Positions 1 through 10,700 of a DNA stretch of 19,928 bases are shown here, piece after piece. Under the pieces are notes generated by a model that saw nothing but the letters and a program-made list of their open reading frames with translations, made no database searches and was not told the origin of the DNA. Position 1 is the stretch's first letter. The number at the start of each line of letters is the position of its first letter. Position numbers and translations under genes: made by a program. This DNA is from Spirogloea muscicola (Eukaryota; Streptophyta; Zygnematophyceae; Spirogloeales; Spirogloeaceae): positions 1 through 19,928 of the forward strand of contig WELB01000460.1 in the NCBI GenBank assembly GCA_009602725.1, given 5' to 3'.

Positions 1-551
1 TGATGCACGTCAGCATGATGATATTAAGTTATGCAGCTCTTTTGTGTGGATCTTTATTGGCTATTACATTATTAGCATTAAATGCTAATTATCTTACTAA
101 ATTTAAGACATCAAATTTAAGCATTAACTTATCTTCTCTTTCTTCTGTTAATCAATATGATCTATCAGATAAAATAGAGAAAAATATTTCTAATCAATCT
201 GCAAATTCAGAATTTTATAACTTTCGCAAAAAAGAATTAATAGAACAATTAGACTATTGGAGTTATAAAATAATTGGGATTGGTTTTCCTTTGTTAACTA
301 TTGGAATCTTATCTGGAGCAGTATGGGCAAATGAAGCTTGGGGATCTTATTGGAGTTGGGATCCTAAAGAAACATGGGCACTTGTAACCTGGTTTATATT
401 TGCAATATATTTACACACTCGCATGACCAAAGGTTGGCAAGGACCAAAATCTGCGTGGGTAGCTTCTTTGGGTTTTTTTGTAGTTTGGATATGTTACCTT
501 GGAGTCAATTTGTTAGGAAAAGGATTACATAGTTATGGATGGTTTAATTAA
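1..551 (+). CDS. ccsA: ccsA, cytochrome c synthesis protein, 3' part only
   Basis: This is the C-terminal part of the thylakoid membrane protein that, with Ccs1, attaches heme to apocytochromes c and f (System II cytochrome c maturation). The window edge cuts the gene: the open frame runs in from position 1, and the ATG at position 3 is an internal Met in the conserved stretch [13 protein letters not shown], not the start. About 180 residues remain of a family length near 320. Visible are a membrane segment (residues 5-27 of the fragment), a variable polar linker rich in Ser, Asn and Lys (about 28-75), and the heme-handling WWD motif ([13 protein letters not shown]) followed by further membrane segments. 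The gene ends with TAA at 549-551. It converges on ndhD, and a long hairpin lies between the two stops. The linker looks longer than in many homologues, but I cannot quantify that here. Confidence 0.97.
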   Translation, partial: MHVSMMILSYAALLCGSLLAITLLALNANYLTKFKTSNLSINLSSLSSVNQYDLSDKIEKNISNQSANSEFYNFRKKELIEQLDYWSYKIIGIGFPLLTIGILSGAVWANEAWGSYWSWDPKETWALVTWFIFAIYLHTRMTKGWQGPKSAWVASLGFFVVWICYLGVNLLGKGLHSYGWFN

Positions 552-656
552 ACATAAAGGAAATAAGTCAAAAGTTATAGTTAAACAAAAACAGTATTTA
601 TACCTTCAAAAAGGTAAAAAAACTTATACATTGTAAAAAAAAACTCTAAAGAAGAA

Positions 657-722
657 ATTCGTGCTTGTCTTAGTGTCTATCTCTTGAAAAAGCAAGAGAT
701 AGACACTAAGACAAGCACGAAT
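657..722. terminator. Perfect 30-bp hairpin between the ccsA and ndhD 3' ends
   Basis: Arms at 657-686 and 693-722 are exact reverse complements, with a 6-base loop (aaaaag). The hairpin lies 105 bases after the ccsA stop and 49 bases beyond the ndhD stop, so it falls in the 3' untranslated region of both convergent transcripts. Plastid 3' hairpins mainly stabilise RNA and define 3' ends by blocking exonucleases rather than stopping transcription efficiently. The exact 30-bp pairing is unusually good. Confidence 0.85.
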
Positions 723-771
723 CTATTGACTAGTAACATGTATTAAATTTGTCATTTGACATAAAAATATG

Positions 772-2334
772 TTAATAATTTTTCGAATCAACTGAAAAAA
801 ACATACTAGAATTATATATAGTCCTTTCAGAAAAAATAGTTATTTCACTTTTAGAAAGAAGGGATTCTATTTTTTTGTTCCAAATGGAAAGAGTAAGATC
901 TGGATACAATCCAATACCTATCATTGGTAAAAATAGTGAAGTTAACACAAAAATCTCTCTAGGACCAGCATCTACTAAATAAAAAGGGTTTTCACTATTT
1001 TTACGATATCCATAAAACATTTGTCTTACCATTGACAACAAATAAATAGGAGTCAATATTATACCTATAGCTTCTATTATTGTTATGATAAATCTAAAGA
1101 CGGGTGAATAAGCTTGACTAGTAATTAACCCCAAAAACACCATTATCTCAGCCACAAAACCGCTCATACCAGGTAATGCTAAAGAAGCCATTGAACAACT
1201 AGTAAACATAGCAAACATTTTAGGCATAGACGATGCAATTCCTCCCATTCTATCTAAAAGAAGAGTGCGAGTTCTATCATAACTTGTTCCTGCTAAAAAG
1301 AATAAACCAGCACCAATAAGACCATGAGAAACCATTTGAAGAATGGCACCACTTAAGCCTAAATTAGAGAAAGAACCAATTCCAACTAAAACAAAACCCA
1401 TATGAGACACAGAGGAATAAGCAATTCTTCGTTTTAGATTACGTTGACCTAATGATGTCAAAGCTGCATATACAATTTGAGCAGCTCCTATAATGACTAA
1501 CCATGGAGCAAATATAGCATGAGCATGTGGAAGTAGTTCCATATTAATACGAATAAATCCATATCCACCCATTTTTAGTAATATGCCTGCTAAGAGCATA
1601 CAAGTACTATAATGAGCTTCTCCATGTGTATCTGGCAACCAAGTATGCAGTGGAAAAGCAGGAAGCTTTACTGCATATGTAATCAAAAACCCTGCATAGA
1701 GAAGAATTTCTAAATTAATAGGGTAAGAATGCTGAGACAAAGCTTGAAAATCAAAAGTAGGACTAGAGCCATAAAGTCCCATTGCTAAAGCTCCTATTAG
1801 CAGAAAAATAGAGCCCCCTGCAGTATAAAGAATAAATTTAGTAGCTGCATACAAGCGTCTTTTTCCTCCCCACATAGACACAAGCAAATAAACAGGAATC
1901 AATTCCAATTCCCACATAAAAAAGAACAAGAGGATGTCTTGAGATAAGAATAAACCTAATTGTCCACTATACATAGCAAGCATTAAAAAATAAAACAACT
2001 TAGGACTACGAGTAACTGGCCAAGCAGCTAAAGTCGCTAATGTTGTTATAAATCCCGTTAGTAAAACTAATGGCATAGATAAACCATCAATACCCAACCG
2101 CCAATGGAAATCAATAGAATCAATCCAAGCGTAATCATCTTTCAATTGTAATGTCGGATTTTGAAAGCTATAATGGTATCCAAACACATAAGTAATAAAA
2201 AGAAGATCTAACAGACATACACCTAAAGCATACCATCGAACAATTTGATTCCCACGATTAGGCAACCATGGAATTAAAATACCTGCAAATATAGGAAAGA
2301 GAACAACAACAGTTAACCAAGGAAAATGAGTCAT
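772..2334 (-). CDS. ndhD: NDH complex subunit 4 (NdhD)
   Basis: This is an antiporter-like, proton-translocating subunit in the membrane arm of the thylakoid NDH complex (a relative of complex I ND4/NuoM). The 520-residue frame has about 14 hydrophobic segments. The central transporter domain carries the conserved Glu in [14 protein letters not shown] (about residues 138-151) and the stretch [19 protein letters not shown] (about 223-241), both typical of this family. The start is a genomic ATG, so the ACG-to-AUG editing known for ndhD in many flowering plants is not needed. Length is slightly above the usual 500 because of a polar C-terminal tail (about residues 485-520). The gene follows psaC on the same strand, in the usual psaC-ndhD arrangement. 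Confidence 0.98.
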   Translation of the reverse strand: MTHFPWLTVVVLFPIFAGILIPWLPNRGNQIVRWYALGVCLLDLLFITYVFGYHYSFQNPTLQLKDDYAWIDSIDFHWRLGIDGLSMPLVLLTGFITTLATLAAWPVTRSPKLFYFLMLAMYSGQLGLFLSQDILLFFFMWELELIPVYLLVSMWGGKRRLYAATKFILYTAGGSIFLLIGALAMGLYGSSPTFDFQALSQHSYPINLEILLYAGFLITYAVKLPAFPLHTWLPDTHGEAHYSTCMLLAGILLKMGGYGFIRINMELLPHAHAIFAPWLVIIGAAQIVYAALTSLGQRNLKRRIAYSSVSHMGFVLVGIGSFSNLGLSGAILQMVSHGLIGAGLFFLAGTSYDRTRTLLLDRMGGIASSMPKMFAMFTSCSMASLALPGMSGFVAEIMVFLGLITSQAYSPVFRFIITIIEAIGIILTPIYLLSMVRQMFYGYRKNSENPFYLVDAGPREIFVLTSLFLPMIGIGLYPDLTLSIWNKKIESLLSKSEITIFSERTIYNSSMFFSVDSKNY

Positions 2335-2361
2335 AATAAAACAAGAACCTTTTTATGAGAT

Positions 2362-2379
2362 GGCTCTCCTTAGAGAGCC
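2362..2379. terminator. Short hairpin between psaC and ndhD
   Basis: A 7-bp perfect stem (2362-2368 with 2373-2379) encloses a 4-base loop. It lies after the psaC stop and 28 bases before the ndhD start, on the path of a psaC-ndhD cotranscript. In other plastids this interval is a processing site that separates psaC from ndhD messages; the hairpin could mark the psaC 3' end. The stem is seen; the role is inferred. Confidence 0.5.
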
Positions 2380-2458
2380 TTCTTTAAGAATCTTATGAAA
2401 TTTTAGAACATGAAAATATTTCCAATTGTATATAGGACAATATAGAAAAAAGATCTAA

Positions 2459-3028
<570 letters not shown>

Positions 3029-3337
3029 CTACCATTTAAGAAGGTTAAATTGATCTAAACGAGTAGAGTTACGGTTTCGATAAATAGTCAACACAATAGC
3101 TAAACCAATAGCTGCTTCGGCTGCAGCAATAGCAATAATAAATATAGAAAATACTTGTCCTTTTATTTCTTGATTGTCCAAATAAGTAGAAAAACCAATT
3201 AAATTGACATTAACACCATTGAATATAAGTTCAAGACACATAAGTGCTCTTATCATATTACGACTAGTAATTAGACCATAGATACCTAAACAAAATAAAT
3301 AAGCACCTAAAATAAGGGAATGTTGAAGCATTGTCAT
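3029..3337 (-). CDS. ndhE: NDH complex subunit 4L (NdhE)
   Basis: NdhE is the small membrane subunit (NuoK/ND4L type) of the thylakoid NDH complex and takes part in the proton path next to NdhG. The frame of 102 residues has three membrane segments, with the conserved Glu in [11 protein letters not shown] (about residue 36) and a second Glu in [11 protein letters not shown] (about 74). It ends with the family signature DQFNLLKW. Two in-frame ATG codons lie close together (residues 1 and 3). Starting at residue 3 gives the common 100-residue length and better spacing from the aaaggaaag upstream, so 3331 may be the true start. The gene lies 48 bases after ndhG. Confidence 0.97.
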   Translation of the reverse strand: MTMLQHSLILGAYLFCLGIYGLITSRNMIRALMCLELIFNGVNVNLIGFSTYLDNQEIKGQVFSIFIIAIAAAEAAIGLAIVLTIYRNRNSTRLDQFNLLKW

Positions 3338-3385
3338 CTTTCCTTTGACGCTTGAATCTTCAAGAATTTTAAGACACGAATCTTT

Positions 3386-3988
3386 TTAAGGCAAACTTTG
3401 ATTATCTTTGATTTTTGATATTGACATGTTCTTTGATTCTATAGGTGCTTCTTGCCGAGCAATACCTATTGCACCTATTAAAGCAATTAATAACAAGAGA
3501 GAGAGAACTTCAAATGGTACTAGAAAGTCTGTTAACAAATGAATTCCTATAGTTTCAACACTTTTAGGAATAATTTCTTTATTGATACTTATGTCTTGCA
3601 AAGACTCTTTTGTATAAGGCAAAGAAAAAGAAGTTGTTAAACTTATAGTTGTTAACAAAGCAAAGAGACTGGTACATATTACCAAAGCCATTACGTCTCC
3701 TAAAGTCCAAGAGAACAAAGTGATCTGAAATTCTGGTTTATTTACAAGCATAATAGCAAAGACAATTAAAACATTGACAGCTCCTACGTAAATTAAAACT
3801 TGTGCTGCAGCCAAAAAATCAGCATTTGATAAAAGATAGAACAATGCTATACAAATAAATACAAATCCCAGCAAAAGCCCAGAATATATTATTCTTCTTA
3901 AGAAGACTACTCCTAGACCACCTATTAAAATGCCTAAATCTAGGAGAATTAAAATGGTTATTTTGGCAGTTTCAGATAGATTAGACAC
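3386..3988 (-). CDS. ndhG: NDH complex subunit 6 (NdhG), GTG start
   Basis: NdhG is the ND6/NuoJ-type membrane subunit of the thylakoid NDH complex. The 200-residue frame has five hydrophobic segments and the conserved core NADFLAAAQVLIYVGAVNVLI (about residues 55-75). The initiation codon is GTG at 3988. The codons before it are ATA and ACC, then an in-frame TGA at 3997-3995, so no upstream ATG exists, and the first internal ATG is about residue 79, inside the core. A GGGAG at 4002-3998 lies 9 bases before the GTG, which supports this start. The N-terminus aligns with the usual family start within one residue. The length is a little above the usual 176-190. It lies between ndhI and ndhE in the operon. 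Confidence 0.94.
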   Translation of the reverse strand: MSNLSETAKITILILLDLGILIGGLGVVFLRRIIYSGLLLGFVFICIALFYLLSNADFLAAAQVLIYVGAVNVLIVFAIMLVNKPEFQITLFSWTLGDVMALVICTSLFALLTTISLTTSFSLPYTKESLQDISINKEIIPKSVETIGIHLLTDFLVPFEVLSLLLLIALIGAIGIARQEAPIESKNMSISKIKDNQSLP

Positions 3989-4002
3989 TATGGTTCACTC
4001 CC
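3986..4002 (-). promoter_or_regulatory. Ribosome binding site and GTG start of ndhG
   Basis: On the minus strand a GGGAG (4002-3998) is followed after 9 bases by GTG (3988-3986). An in-frame TGA at 3997-3995 lies between them, so translation cannot begin further upstream in this frame. C-to-U editing cannot turn GTG into AUG, so this must be a genuine GTG start unless the sequence is wrong. Confidence 0.75.
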
Positions 4003-4097
4003 AGCTTAGACTTTTAAAATTATTATTAATTTATTAAACTGTCAATCAAATTGACATTCAATATTCAACAAAATTGCATTTTTGAGATTTTCAATAC

Positions 4098-4658
4098 TTA
4101 ATTTTCTATTTTAGAAGAATCAGTCAAAGTTTTTAAGTTGCTATGACTTTCTATTAACCCTTTAGAAAGATAAGTTAAGCTTGGAATAGTATGAACCATT
4201 GGATCTTTGCTGACTGAAATAGGCAAACGTCCCAAAGCCACTTGATCATAATTGAGTTCATGACGATCATATACAGATAATTCGTATTCTTCTGTCATAG
4301 ATAAACAATTTGTTGGACAATACTCAACACAATTACCGCAAAATATACACACTCCAAAATCAATACTATAGCTTTTTAATTGCTTTTTTTTCATAACTTT
4401 CTGAAATTCCCAATCTACAACAGGCAGATTGATAGGACAAACTCGCACACAGACTTCACAGGCAATACATTTATCAAATTCAAAATGAATTCGTCCTCGA
4501 AATCTTTCTGATGGGATTAATTTTTCATAAGGATATTGAATAGTTACAGCAACACGATTCATATGATCTAATGTAACCATAAATCCTTGTCCTATGTAGC
4601 GAGCGGCTTGAAGAACTTGTTGGCTATAGTTTTGAAAACCATGGATAATAGAGAACAT
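4098..4658 (-). CDS. ndhI: NDH complex iron-sulfur subunit I (NdhI)
   Basis: NdhI is the 8Fe ferredoxin-like subunit (NuoI/TYKY type) in the connecting arm of the NDH complex, carrying two 4Fe-4S clusters that relay electrons towards plastoquinone. The 186-residue protein has both Cys sets intact: Cys 64, 67, 70 and 74, and Cys 104, 107, 110 and 114, each followed by Pro. The N-terminal 35 residues form the amphipathic membrane-contact region usual for the family. The start is ATG. A polar, Ser-rich tail of about 20 residues makes it slightly longer than many homologues. It lies between ndhA and ndhG on the same strand, 125 bases after ndhA. Confidence 0.98.
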   Translation of the reverse strand: MFSIIHGFQNYSQQVLQAARYIGQGFMVTLDHMNRVAVTIQYPYEKLIPSERFRGRIHFEFDKCIACEVCVRVCPINLPVVDWEFQKVMKKKQLKSYSIDFGVCIFCGNCVEYCPTNCLSMTEEYELSVYDRHELNYDQVALGRLPISVSKDPMVHTIPSLTYLSKGLIESHSNLKTLTDSSKIEN

Positions 4659-4783
4659 ATTGAATATTATAATCGACTATAGGTTGTCTTTTTAAAACAT
4701 CGAATTGTAAAAAAAACAGATCTTTCTGAAAAATGTTTGAAATCAACAAAAGATTAGTCTTATTTTCATTCTTTTTAAAAAGA

Positions 4784-5887
4784 TTATAAGATGATTAACT
4801 GAAAAGAAGCTGTAAGCAATAAATTTCCTAAAGCTATAGGTAATAGAAATTTCCAACCTAAATCTAACAATTGGTCCATGCGCACTCTTGGTAAAGTCCA
4901 TCTAGTGAGAACGGAAAAAAAAACAAATAAATAAGCTTTAGACAAAGTTATTCCGATTTCTACAAATCCTTTTAAAGCATCACTTAAATTGTTACTGAAT
5001 TCCAAATGAAAATTTTGAGGAAAAGAAAGAAAAGGAATAGAGATATCCCATCCTCCTAAATAAAGAATAGTAACAAACAATGATGAGATTAATAAATTTA
5101 AATAAGAAGCTACATAAAAAAGACCAAATTTGATACCTGAATATTCAGTTTGGTAACCTGCTACTAACTCTTCTTCTGCTTCTGGTAAATCAAAAGGTAA
5201 TCTTTCACATTCAGCTAATGAAGCTATAAAAAAAGCGATGAAACCTATTGGCTGTCGCCATATATTCCATCCCAATATACCATATTTAGATTGATGTTCA
5301 ACAATTTCAATTGTACTTAAGCTATGTGAAAGCAAAGAAATAGATAAGACACACAAAGCTAAAGGTATTTCATAACTAATTGCTTGAGCTGCAGCTCGAA
5401 GACCACCCAAAAAAGAATATTTGTTATTGGATCCGTAACCTGCCATTAAAAGACCAATAGGCACAATGCTAGAAACTGCAATCCAAAAAAATATGCCTAA
5501 ACTGATGTCTGCTATTATTAGTTGACGTCCAAAAGGAACTATTAAATAACTAAGAAATATTGGTATAACAACTATAGCTGGTCCAACACTAAACAAAAAA
5601 ACATCACTTTTTGAAGGAATAATATCTTCTTTTAAAAGTAGCTTAAGACCGTCTGCTAAGGCTTGAATGATTCCTAGTGGGCCAGCATATTCAGGACCAA
5701 TTCGTTGTTGTACTCCAGCAGATATTTTTCTTTCAAGCCATACAATAACTAACACACCTAAAGTTACCATTATCATAAGAATAACAATAGGTAAACATAT
5801 CCACAAAAACTCAGATATCTCTGTAGGCAAGCCAAATCTAGACAGCAATTCTATAATAATAGTTTTAAGATTTATATTAGTTGACAT
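4784..5887 (-). CDS. ndhA: NDH complex subunit 1 (NdhA), no intron
   Basis: NdhA is the ND1/NuoH-type membrane subunit that contacts the quinone site and the hydrophilic arm. The 367-residue frame is complete and uninterrupted, with eight or so membrane segments. Conserved quinone-site stretches are visible: [20 protein letters not shown] (about residues 49-68), [14 protein letters not shown] (about 163-176) and [20 protein letters not shown] (about 225-245). In most land plants a group II intron interrupts this gene near codon 184; here the reading continues through that point without a break. The ATG start lies one base after the ndhH stop codon (TGA-T-ATG), so translational coupling with ndhH is likely. 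Intron absence points either to a lineage that never had it or to a clean loss. Confidence 0.98.
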   Translation of the reverse strand: MSTNINLKTIIIELLSRFGLPTEISEFLWICLPIVILMIMVTLGVLVIVWLERKISAGVQQRIGPEYAGPLGIIQALADGLKLLLKEDIIPSKSDVFLFSVGPAIVVIPIFLSYLIVPFGRQLIIADISLGIFFWIAVSSIVPIGLLMAGYGSNNKYSFLGGLRAAAQAISYEIPLALCVLSISLLSHSLSTIEIVEHQSKYGILGWNIWRQPIGFIAFFIASLAECERLPFDLPEAEEELVAGYQTEYSGIKFGLFYVASYLNLLISSLFVTILYLGGWDISIPFLSFPQNFHLEFSNNLSDALKGFVEIGITLSKAYLFVFFSVLTRWTLPRVRMDQLLDLGWKFLLPIALGNLLLTASFQLIIL

Positions 5888-5888
5888 A

Positions 5889-7070
5889 TCAACGATCTAC
5901 CTCTCCCATGATAATATCAACACTTCCCAAGATGGTCATAATGTCTGCCAATTTGTTCTTTTGTAACAACTGCGGCAAAATTTGCAAGTTGATAAATCCA
6001 GGAGGACGAATCTTCCATCTCCAAGGAAAAACACTATCATCACCAATTAAAAAGACTCCTAATTCTCCCTTAGGAGCTTCTACTCTAACGTAATGTTCTT
6101 GTTTGGGCAGTTTAAAAGTAGGAGATGATTTTTTACTGATAAACTGATATTCAAAATCATTCCATTCTGAAGCATTACCTTGATTCATACGTCTAGCTTC
6201 TAAGTTTTCGTAAGGTCCTCCTGGAATAGCTTTTAATGCTTGTTGAACAATTTTAGTTGATTCTCGCATTTCACCAATCCTTACCAGGTAACGTGCTAGA
6301 CAATCTCCTTCTTTTTGCCATTCCACTTGCCAATCTAATTCATCATAACATTCATAATGATCAACTTTACGAAGATCCCATTGTACTCCAGAAGCTCGAA
6401 GCATAGGACCTGAGAGACCCCAATTGATTGCTTCTTTTCGTCCAATTATGCCTAATCCTTCCACTCTTTTTAAAAAAATTGGATTTAGTGTGATTAATCT
6501 TTCATATTCATTTACTTTAGGTAAAAAGTAATCACAAAAATCTAAACATTTGTCCACCCATCCGTAAGGTAAATCAACTGCAACTCCTCCGATACGAAAA
6601 TAATTATGCATCATTCTCATACCTGTAGCAGCTTCAAATAAATCATAAATCATCTCTCTCTCTCTTAAAATATAAAAGAAAGGAGTTTGTGCCCCAATAT
6701 CTGCCATAAAAGGGCCTAACCACAACAAATGAGACGCTATTCGACTTAATTCGAGCATTATCATGCGAATATAACTAGCTCGTTTAGGCACTTGAATGTT
6801 GGCAAGTTTTTCTGGTGTATTAACTGTGATTGCTTCAGTAAACATAGTAGCTAAATAATCCCATCGAGTTACATACGGAAGATACTGAAGTATTGTTCTG
6901 TTTTCAGCAATTTTCTCCATACCTCGGTGTAAATACCCCAAAACAGGTTCACAATCGACTACATTTTCACCGTCTAAAGTAACAATAAGTCGAAGAACTC
7001 CATGCATAGATGGATGATGAGGACCCATACTTACTATCATGGGATCTGTTTTTGTAGCAAGCATGGTCAT
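5889..7070 (-). CDS. ndhH: NDH complex 49-kDa subunit 7 (NdhH)
   Basis: NdhH is the NuoD/49-kDa subunit of the connecting arm; with NdhK and NdhA it frames the plastoquinone site. The 393-residue length matches the family. Highly conserved segments are present: [20 protein letters not shown] (about residues 13-32), [16 protein letters not shown] (about 44-59), and the C-terminal [11 protein letters not shown]. The start is ATG with a second ATG two codons later; either is possible. The gene follows rps15 and precedes ndhA with a single base between stop and start, so ndhH and ndhA are surely cotranscribed. No internal stop or out-of-place residue suggests a need for RNA editing. Confidence 0.99.
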   Translation of the reverse strand: MTMLATKTDPMIVSMGPHHPSMHGVLRLIVTLDGENVVDCEPVLGYLHRGMEKIAENRTILQYLPYVTRWDYLATMFTEAITVNTPEKLANIQVPKRASYIRMIMLELSRIASHLLWLGPFMADIGAQTPFFYILREREMIYDLFEAATGMRMMHNYFRIGGVAVDLPYGWVDKCLDFCDYFLPKVNEYERLITLNPIFLKRVEGLGIIGRKEAINWGLSGPMLRASGVQWDLRKVDHYECYDELDWQVEWQKEGDCLARYLVRIGEMRESTKIVQQALKAIPGGPYENLEARRMNQGNASEWNDFEYQFISKKSSPTFKLPKQEHYVRVEAPKGELGVFLIGDDSVFPWRWKIRPPGFINLQILPQLLQKNKLADIMTILGSVDIIMGEVDR

Positions 7071-7257
7071 AAATCAATTTCTCCTTTTTTTTATTTACCC
7101 TTTTGTGGTAATAAAATATTTTTCAATCAACTTTTACAAGCTCTGATTTTAATGTAAAAAAATAGAGTCTTGAAAAGAATAAGCTTTTTATAAAAAAAGT
7201 CAGTATTTATTGTATTGTCAAAATTTTCATATATGCATATTTTATATATGTCATATT

Positions 7258-7524
7258 TTAACGAACTTTTAGACCTCGGATACCTAACTTGTTAATTACT
7301 CTTTCATATCTTACTGCATCTTTTTTAGATATGTAAGACAAAAGTCGTTTACGTTTTCCTAAAATTTTTCGTAAGCCTCTTTGAGAAGAATAATCTTTGC
7401 TATGCACTTTTAAATGATAACTCAACTGTATAACTCTACTCGTTAAAACAGAGACTTGGGCTTCAGTAGATCCTGTGTTTTCTTTGTATATACCTAAAGA
7501 TTCAAAAGAATAATTATGAGACAT
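7258..7524 (-). CDS. rps15: Plastid small-subunit ribosomal protein uS15
   Basis: This gene encodes the plastid 30S ribosomal protein that binds the central domain of 16S rRNA. The 88-residue protein has the family core: [20 protein letters not shown] (about residues 17-36), then the [20 protein letters not shown] stretch (about 41-60) with the conserved basic RNA-binding residues, and the LLSYI segment. The start is ATG. The gene heads the minus-strand rps15-ndhH-ndhA group, which is its usual place in green plastids. Its intactness argues against a hornwort source, where rps15 is generally degraded or missing. Confidence 0.98.
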   Translation of the reverse strand: MSHNYSFESLGIYKENTGSTEAQVSVLTSRVIQLSYHLKVHSKDYSSQRGLRKILGKRKRLLSYISKKDAVRYERVINKLGIRGLKVR

Positions 7525-7639
7525 ATTTTAAAATTTTTTCCTATTTATAATCGGTATTAATATTAGTTATTCTTTACTATAATAGCATGAGCTAATAGCT
7601 ATTATGTTAAAAATAAAATTGATCATGAAGAATAAATTT

Positions 7640-7689
7640 ATGAAAGGCTTGTTTTGTCTGCTGATCAGTAAACAAAACAAGCCTTTCAT
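7640..7689. terminator. 18-bp hairpin after ycf1
   Basis: Perfect arms at 7640-7657 and 7672-7689 enclose a 14-base loop that includes the palindrome ctgatcag. The hairpin lies 45 bases beyond the ycf1 stop and 115 bases before the rps15 start, both on the minus strand. It probably defines the 3' end of the ycf1 message and separates it from the rps15-ndh transcript. Pairing is seen; function is inferred. Confidence 0.75.
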
Positions 7690-7734
7690 TGAAAATTTTA
7701 TAAACTTATGAAAAATAATTTATTTAAAAGCAAA

Positions 7735-10700
7735 TTAATTATTAAATAAATTATTTTGAAACTTTAATTGCCAAGTAGGTATATAAGGATACATACGAAT
7801 TCGTAATGGGCTAAAGCGTCTTCCGTTAGCTGCATTCAACCAAAATCTATTCATGCAAGCTAAATCTTCTAAGCGATAACTAGGCCACAAAAAACGTTTT
7901 CTACCTTGTGTTTGTTGCATATCAGATAACGATTCAGTATTTAGACTTTTTTCAAAAAAAGAAATATTCTTTTCTTTATTTTCTAATCTTTCTCTTTTTG
8001 AAAGATCTAAAGATTGATTTTCATTCTCTTTATATTGCAAATCTTTGTAATCATTTAATCCTGCTTCTAAATCTAAATGCTCTAAGACTCTTAATTCTCG
8101 AATATTTTTAGGAAGAAGTAATTCTTCTGGAGTAAATAAATCTGGAGATAATACTTTGTTTTGGTTTAAAACTGCTTCAAAATCAATATTATCCTGTGAT
8201 TTTGTATAGAATCTATCTTTTTCTCTCTTTTTCAATTTAAGCAAACTGCTAACTAAGTTGTAGGTCAAGACTTCATCATCTAAAACTCGTACTCGACGGC
8301 CATGAAACGGTTTTTTCATGAACTTAGAAGCAAGTTTTACTGCCTCATTCATGTCTTCTAAAGAAGAACTTCTTTTAGCAACACGATAAATCAGTTTGGC
8401 ATCTCTTTCTATTTTAGCTGGAAGCGGAGCTTTTCTATCTTTATAAGAATTAGAATCTCTCATCATAACATTAAGATAACTTGCTTTGCTTACATTTTTT
8501 ACACGTTCTTTAATGTTTTTAGCAACCCATCTAGACAAAGCAAAAGGCCTGTGGAATACTCTTTGTCTTTGAAAAATATTTCCAGACGTTTCCCATATTT
8601 TTCTTCTTTTGTGTGTTTTTGTAATTGGAAAAGATTCTATTTTTTCTGTAAAAGATGTTACAAGCATAGGAGACGAACGTCCACTTTGAACTCTTTTAGA
8701 ACCCCATGAAATCTTCTCATTATCAATTTTAATCTCTTTACTCAATTCTTTAATTCTAGCTAAACGATCACTTGTACTTTTCTCTTGGTTTACATTAAAC
8801 CACATAATACACTGATTTTTATCAGTGTAATCGATAAGATTTGTGTAACTGCTCAATAACATTTGAGACTTCCATCGTTTAGATAATTTTTCTGCTTGTT
8901 CAAAAAGAAATTTATGGTAATTTAATCTTTGACTTTCGTGAATTGATTGATTATTTTTAGATTGTTTCTGTTGTTTTTGTATTTGTTCAAATGAATAACC
9001 ATTTTTTATCCAATCTTGGTGAACGCTTTCTTTCCATCTTTGAGGAGCAATTCTACGCCAAACTTTAGAAGAAGGAGTATAACGAGGAAAGACTCTTAAC
9101 CATTCTTTCCAGTTCTTTTCTCGAAAACCTTCTGTTTTATTTACTCCTAATATACCTTCTTTTTCTAAAGAAATTCTCAAAGCTTCTTTTAAAGAAAGTT
9201 CAGGTGTCCATTCTTTCATTAATAACAAAAGATCTGGCTTGTTCATCATTCTGTTTTGCCAAATCTTATGTAAAATATACGCTTGAGATAGCTTGTTTTT
9301 TTTATTTGTTTTTGTACTTAATGTCTGTATTTCTTTCTTTGTATCTTTTTTATTTTTAAACGATTTTATTATTTGTTTTTTAGTTGTATTAATTTGATAA
9401 GAATAGCTTAAGTTTTTTAAAACCTTTGTTAAATGTTTATTTATTAAAACAGCTTTTTTTACAATTGATCGATATAAATCTTTTATTAATAAAAAGAACA
9501 TACGATAAGTTTTGTTTATAAGTTTTTTTACAAAAATAGGTATGTTATTGTTCAACCAAATTATATTTCTTTTTAATTGAGCTAATTTGGCTTCTAATTG
9601 AACAATTTTACTTTTCAATTGAAAAAGTCTGTATTGAGGAGATATTTGTAAATCTTTTGCCGATAGAAAGTCTTTCATTCTTAAGTCTTTCTCTTTCTTT
9701 GCATGCTTTATTTCTTTTGTAAAATATTGATATTTTTTGTTCTCTAGTTCATTTTTTGTATTCTTTTTATTATTTGAAGAGAATTTTTGCGAATCAATCT
9801 CTGTCAAGTCTGTTGTAACAAAATCACCTAATTTATTCTTGTTAAAATTTTGGATCCTTGTCTTTTGTTTTTTATTTAAAAATTCATCTTTCTCTTTAGG
9901 CTTAGAGATTAAATCTTGTTTAATTTGAAACGTACTTAGTCTTGATTTATCCGTACTTGTCTCATTTTCCTTGTCATTTCTTTTTAGATTTTTTAAAGGA
10001 ACATTTAAGGTTTTATTCTTTTGAATATATGACTTAGAAAATCCTTCTTGTGTGATGTCTTTCTTATTGTAAGTACTTGTGTTGAATCCAAACCTATCCC
10101 ACAATCCAAAAAACAATCCATGAACAGAGCCACTGGTTTTCGATATTCCTTTAAAAGATATATCAAAAAGTTCTAGGAATTGTTTTTGAAACTTAAATCC
10201 TAATTTTTTAACAATATTGATTTGAGGTTCTATCCATTTCCATCTTTTTTGCAATATACCGTATATTTTTAATTTTAGTTTATAAATACTACGTTTGAAT
10301 TGAAAAGCCTTACGTTGAAAAGATCTATTTATACCTTTTGTCACTGGTTTCCAAAAAGAGGGTCTTTTTCTTATCTTGCCAAAAGGTGTGTTTGTTTCAA
10401 AACCCCATGCAGTCAAATAAGTGGATTCTGGAATGTTATTATTGTCTTTCAAGGCAGTAGATGTAGATGGATGCCAAGGTTTTAAGCGAAAAGGGTTGAG
10501 AATCTTGATCTGCATACCATCTGTCCACCAACTAGGTGGTCTTTCAACTATCGAAAGTTCTTTACCATCATACATACAATTGATGTAAATTTCTCGATTC
10601 CAGTCATCCCAATCTTCTTTCCATTCTATTTTTTGAAATAACAATAATCGACCTAAATTTTTTAGAGTTATTAAAATAGGCAGTTTAATGTATTTTCTAA

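Noticed and set aside
3-551. ATG at position 3 as the start of a complete small gene
   Set aside because: It is an internal Met in a conserved CcsA segment; the frame is open to the window edge, so the gene is simply cut.
7228-7250. catatat/atatatg dyad between rps15 and ndhH
   Set aside because: Only 7 AT pairs in very AT-rich sequence; expected by chance.
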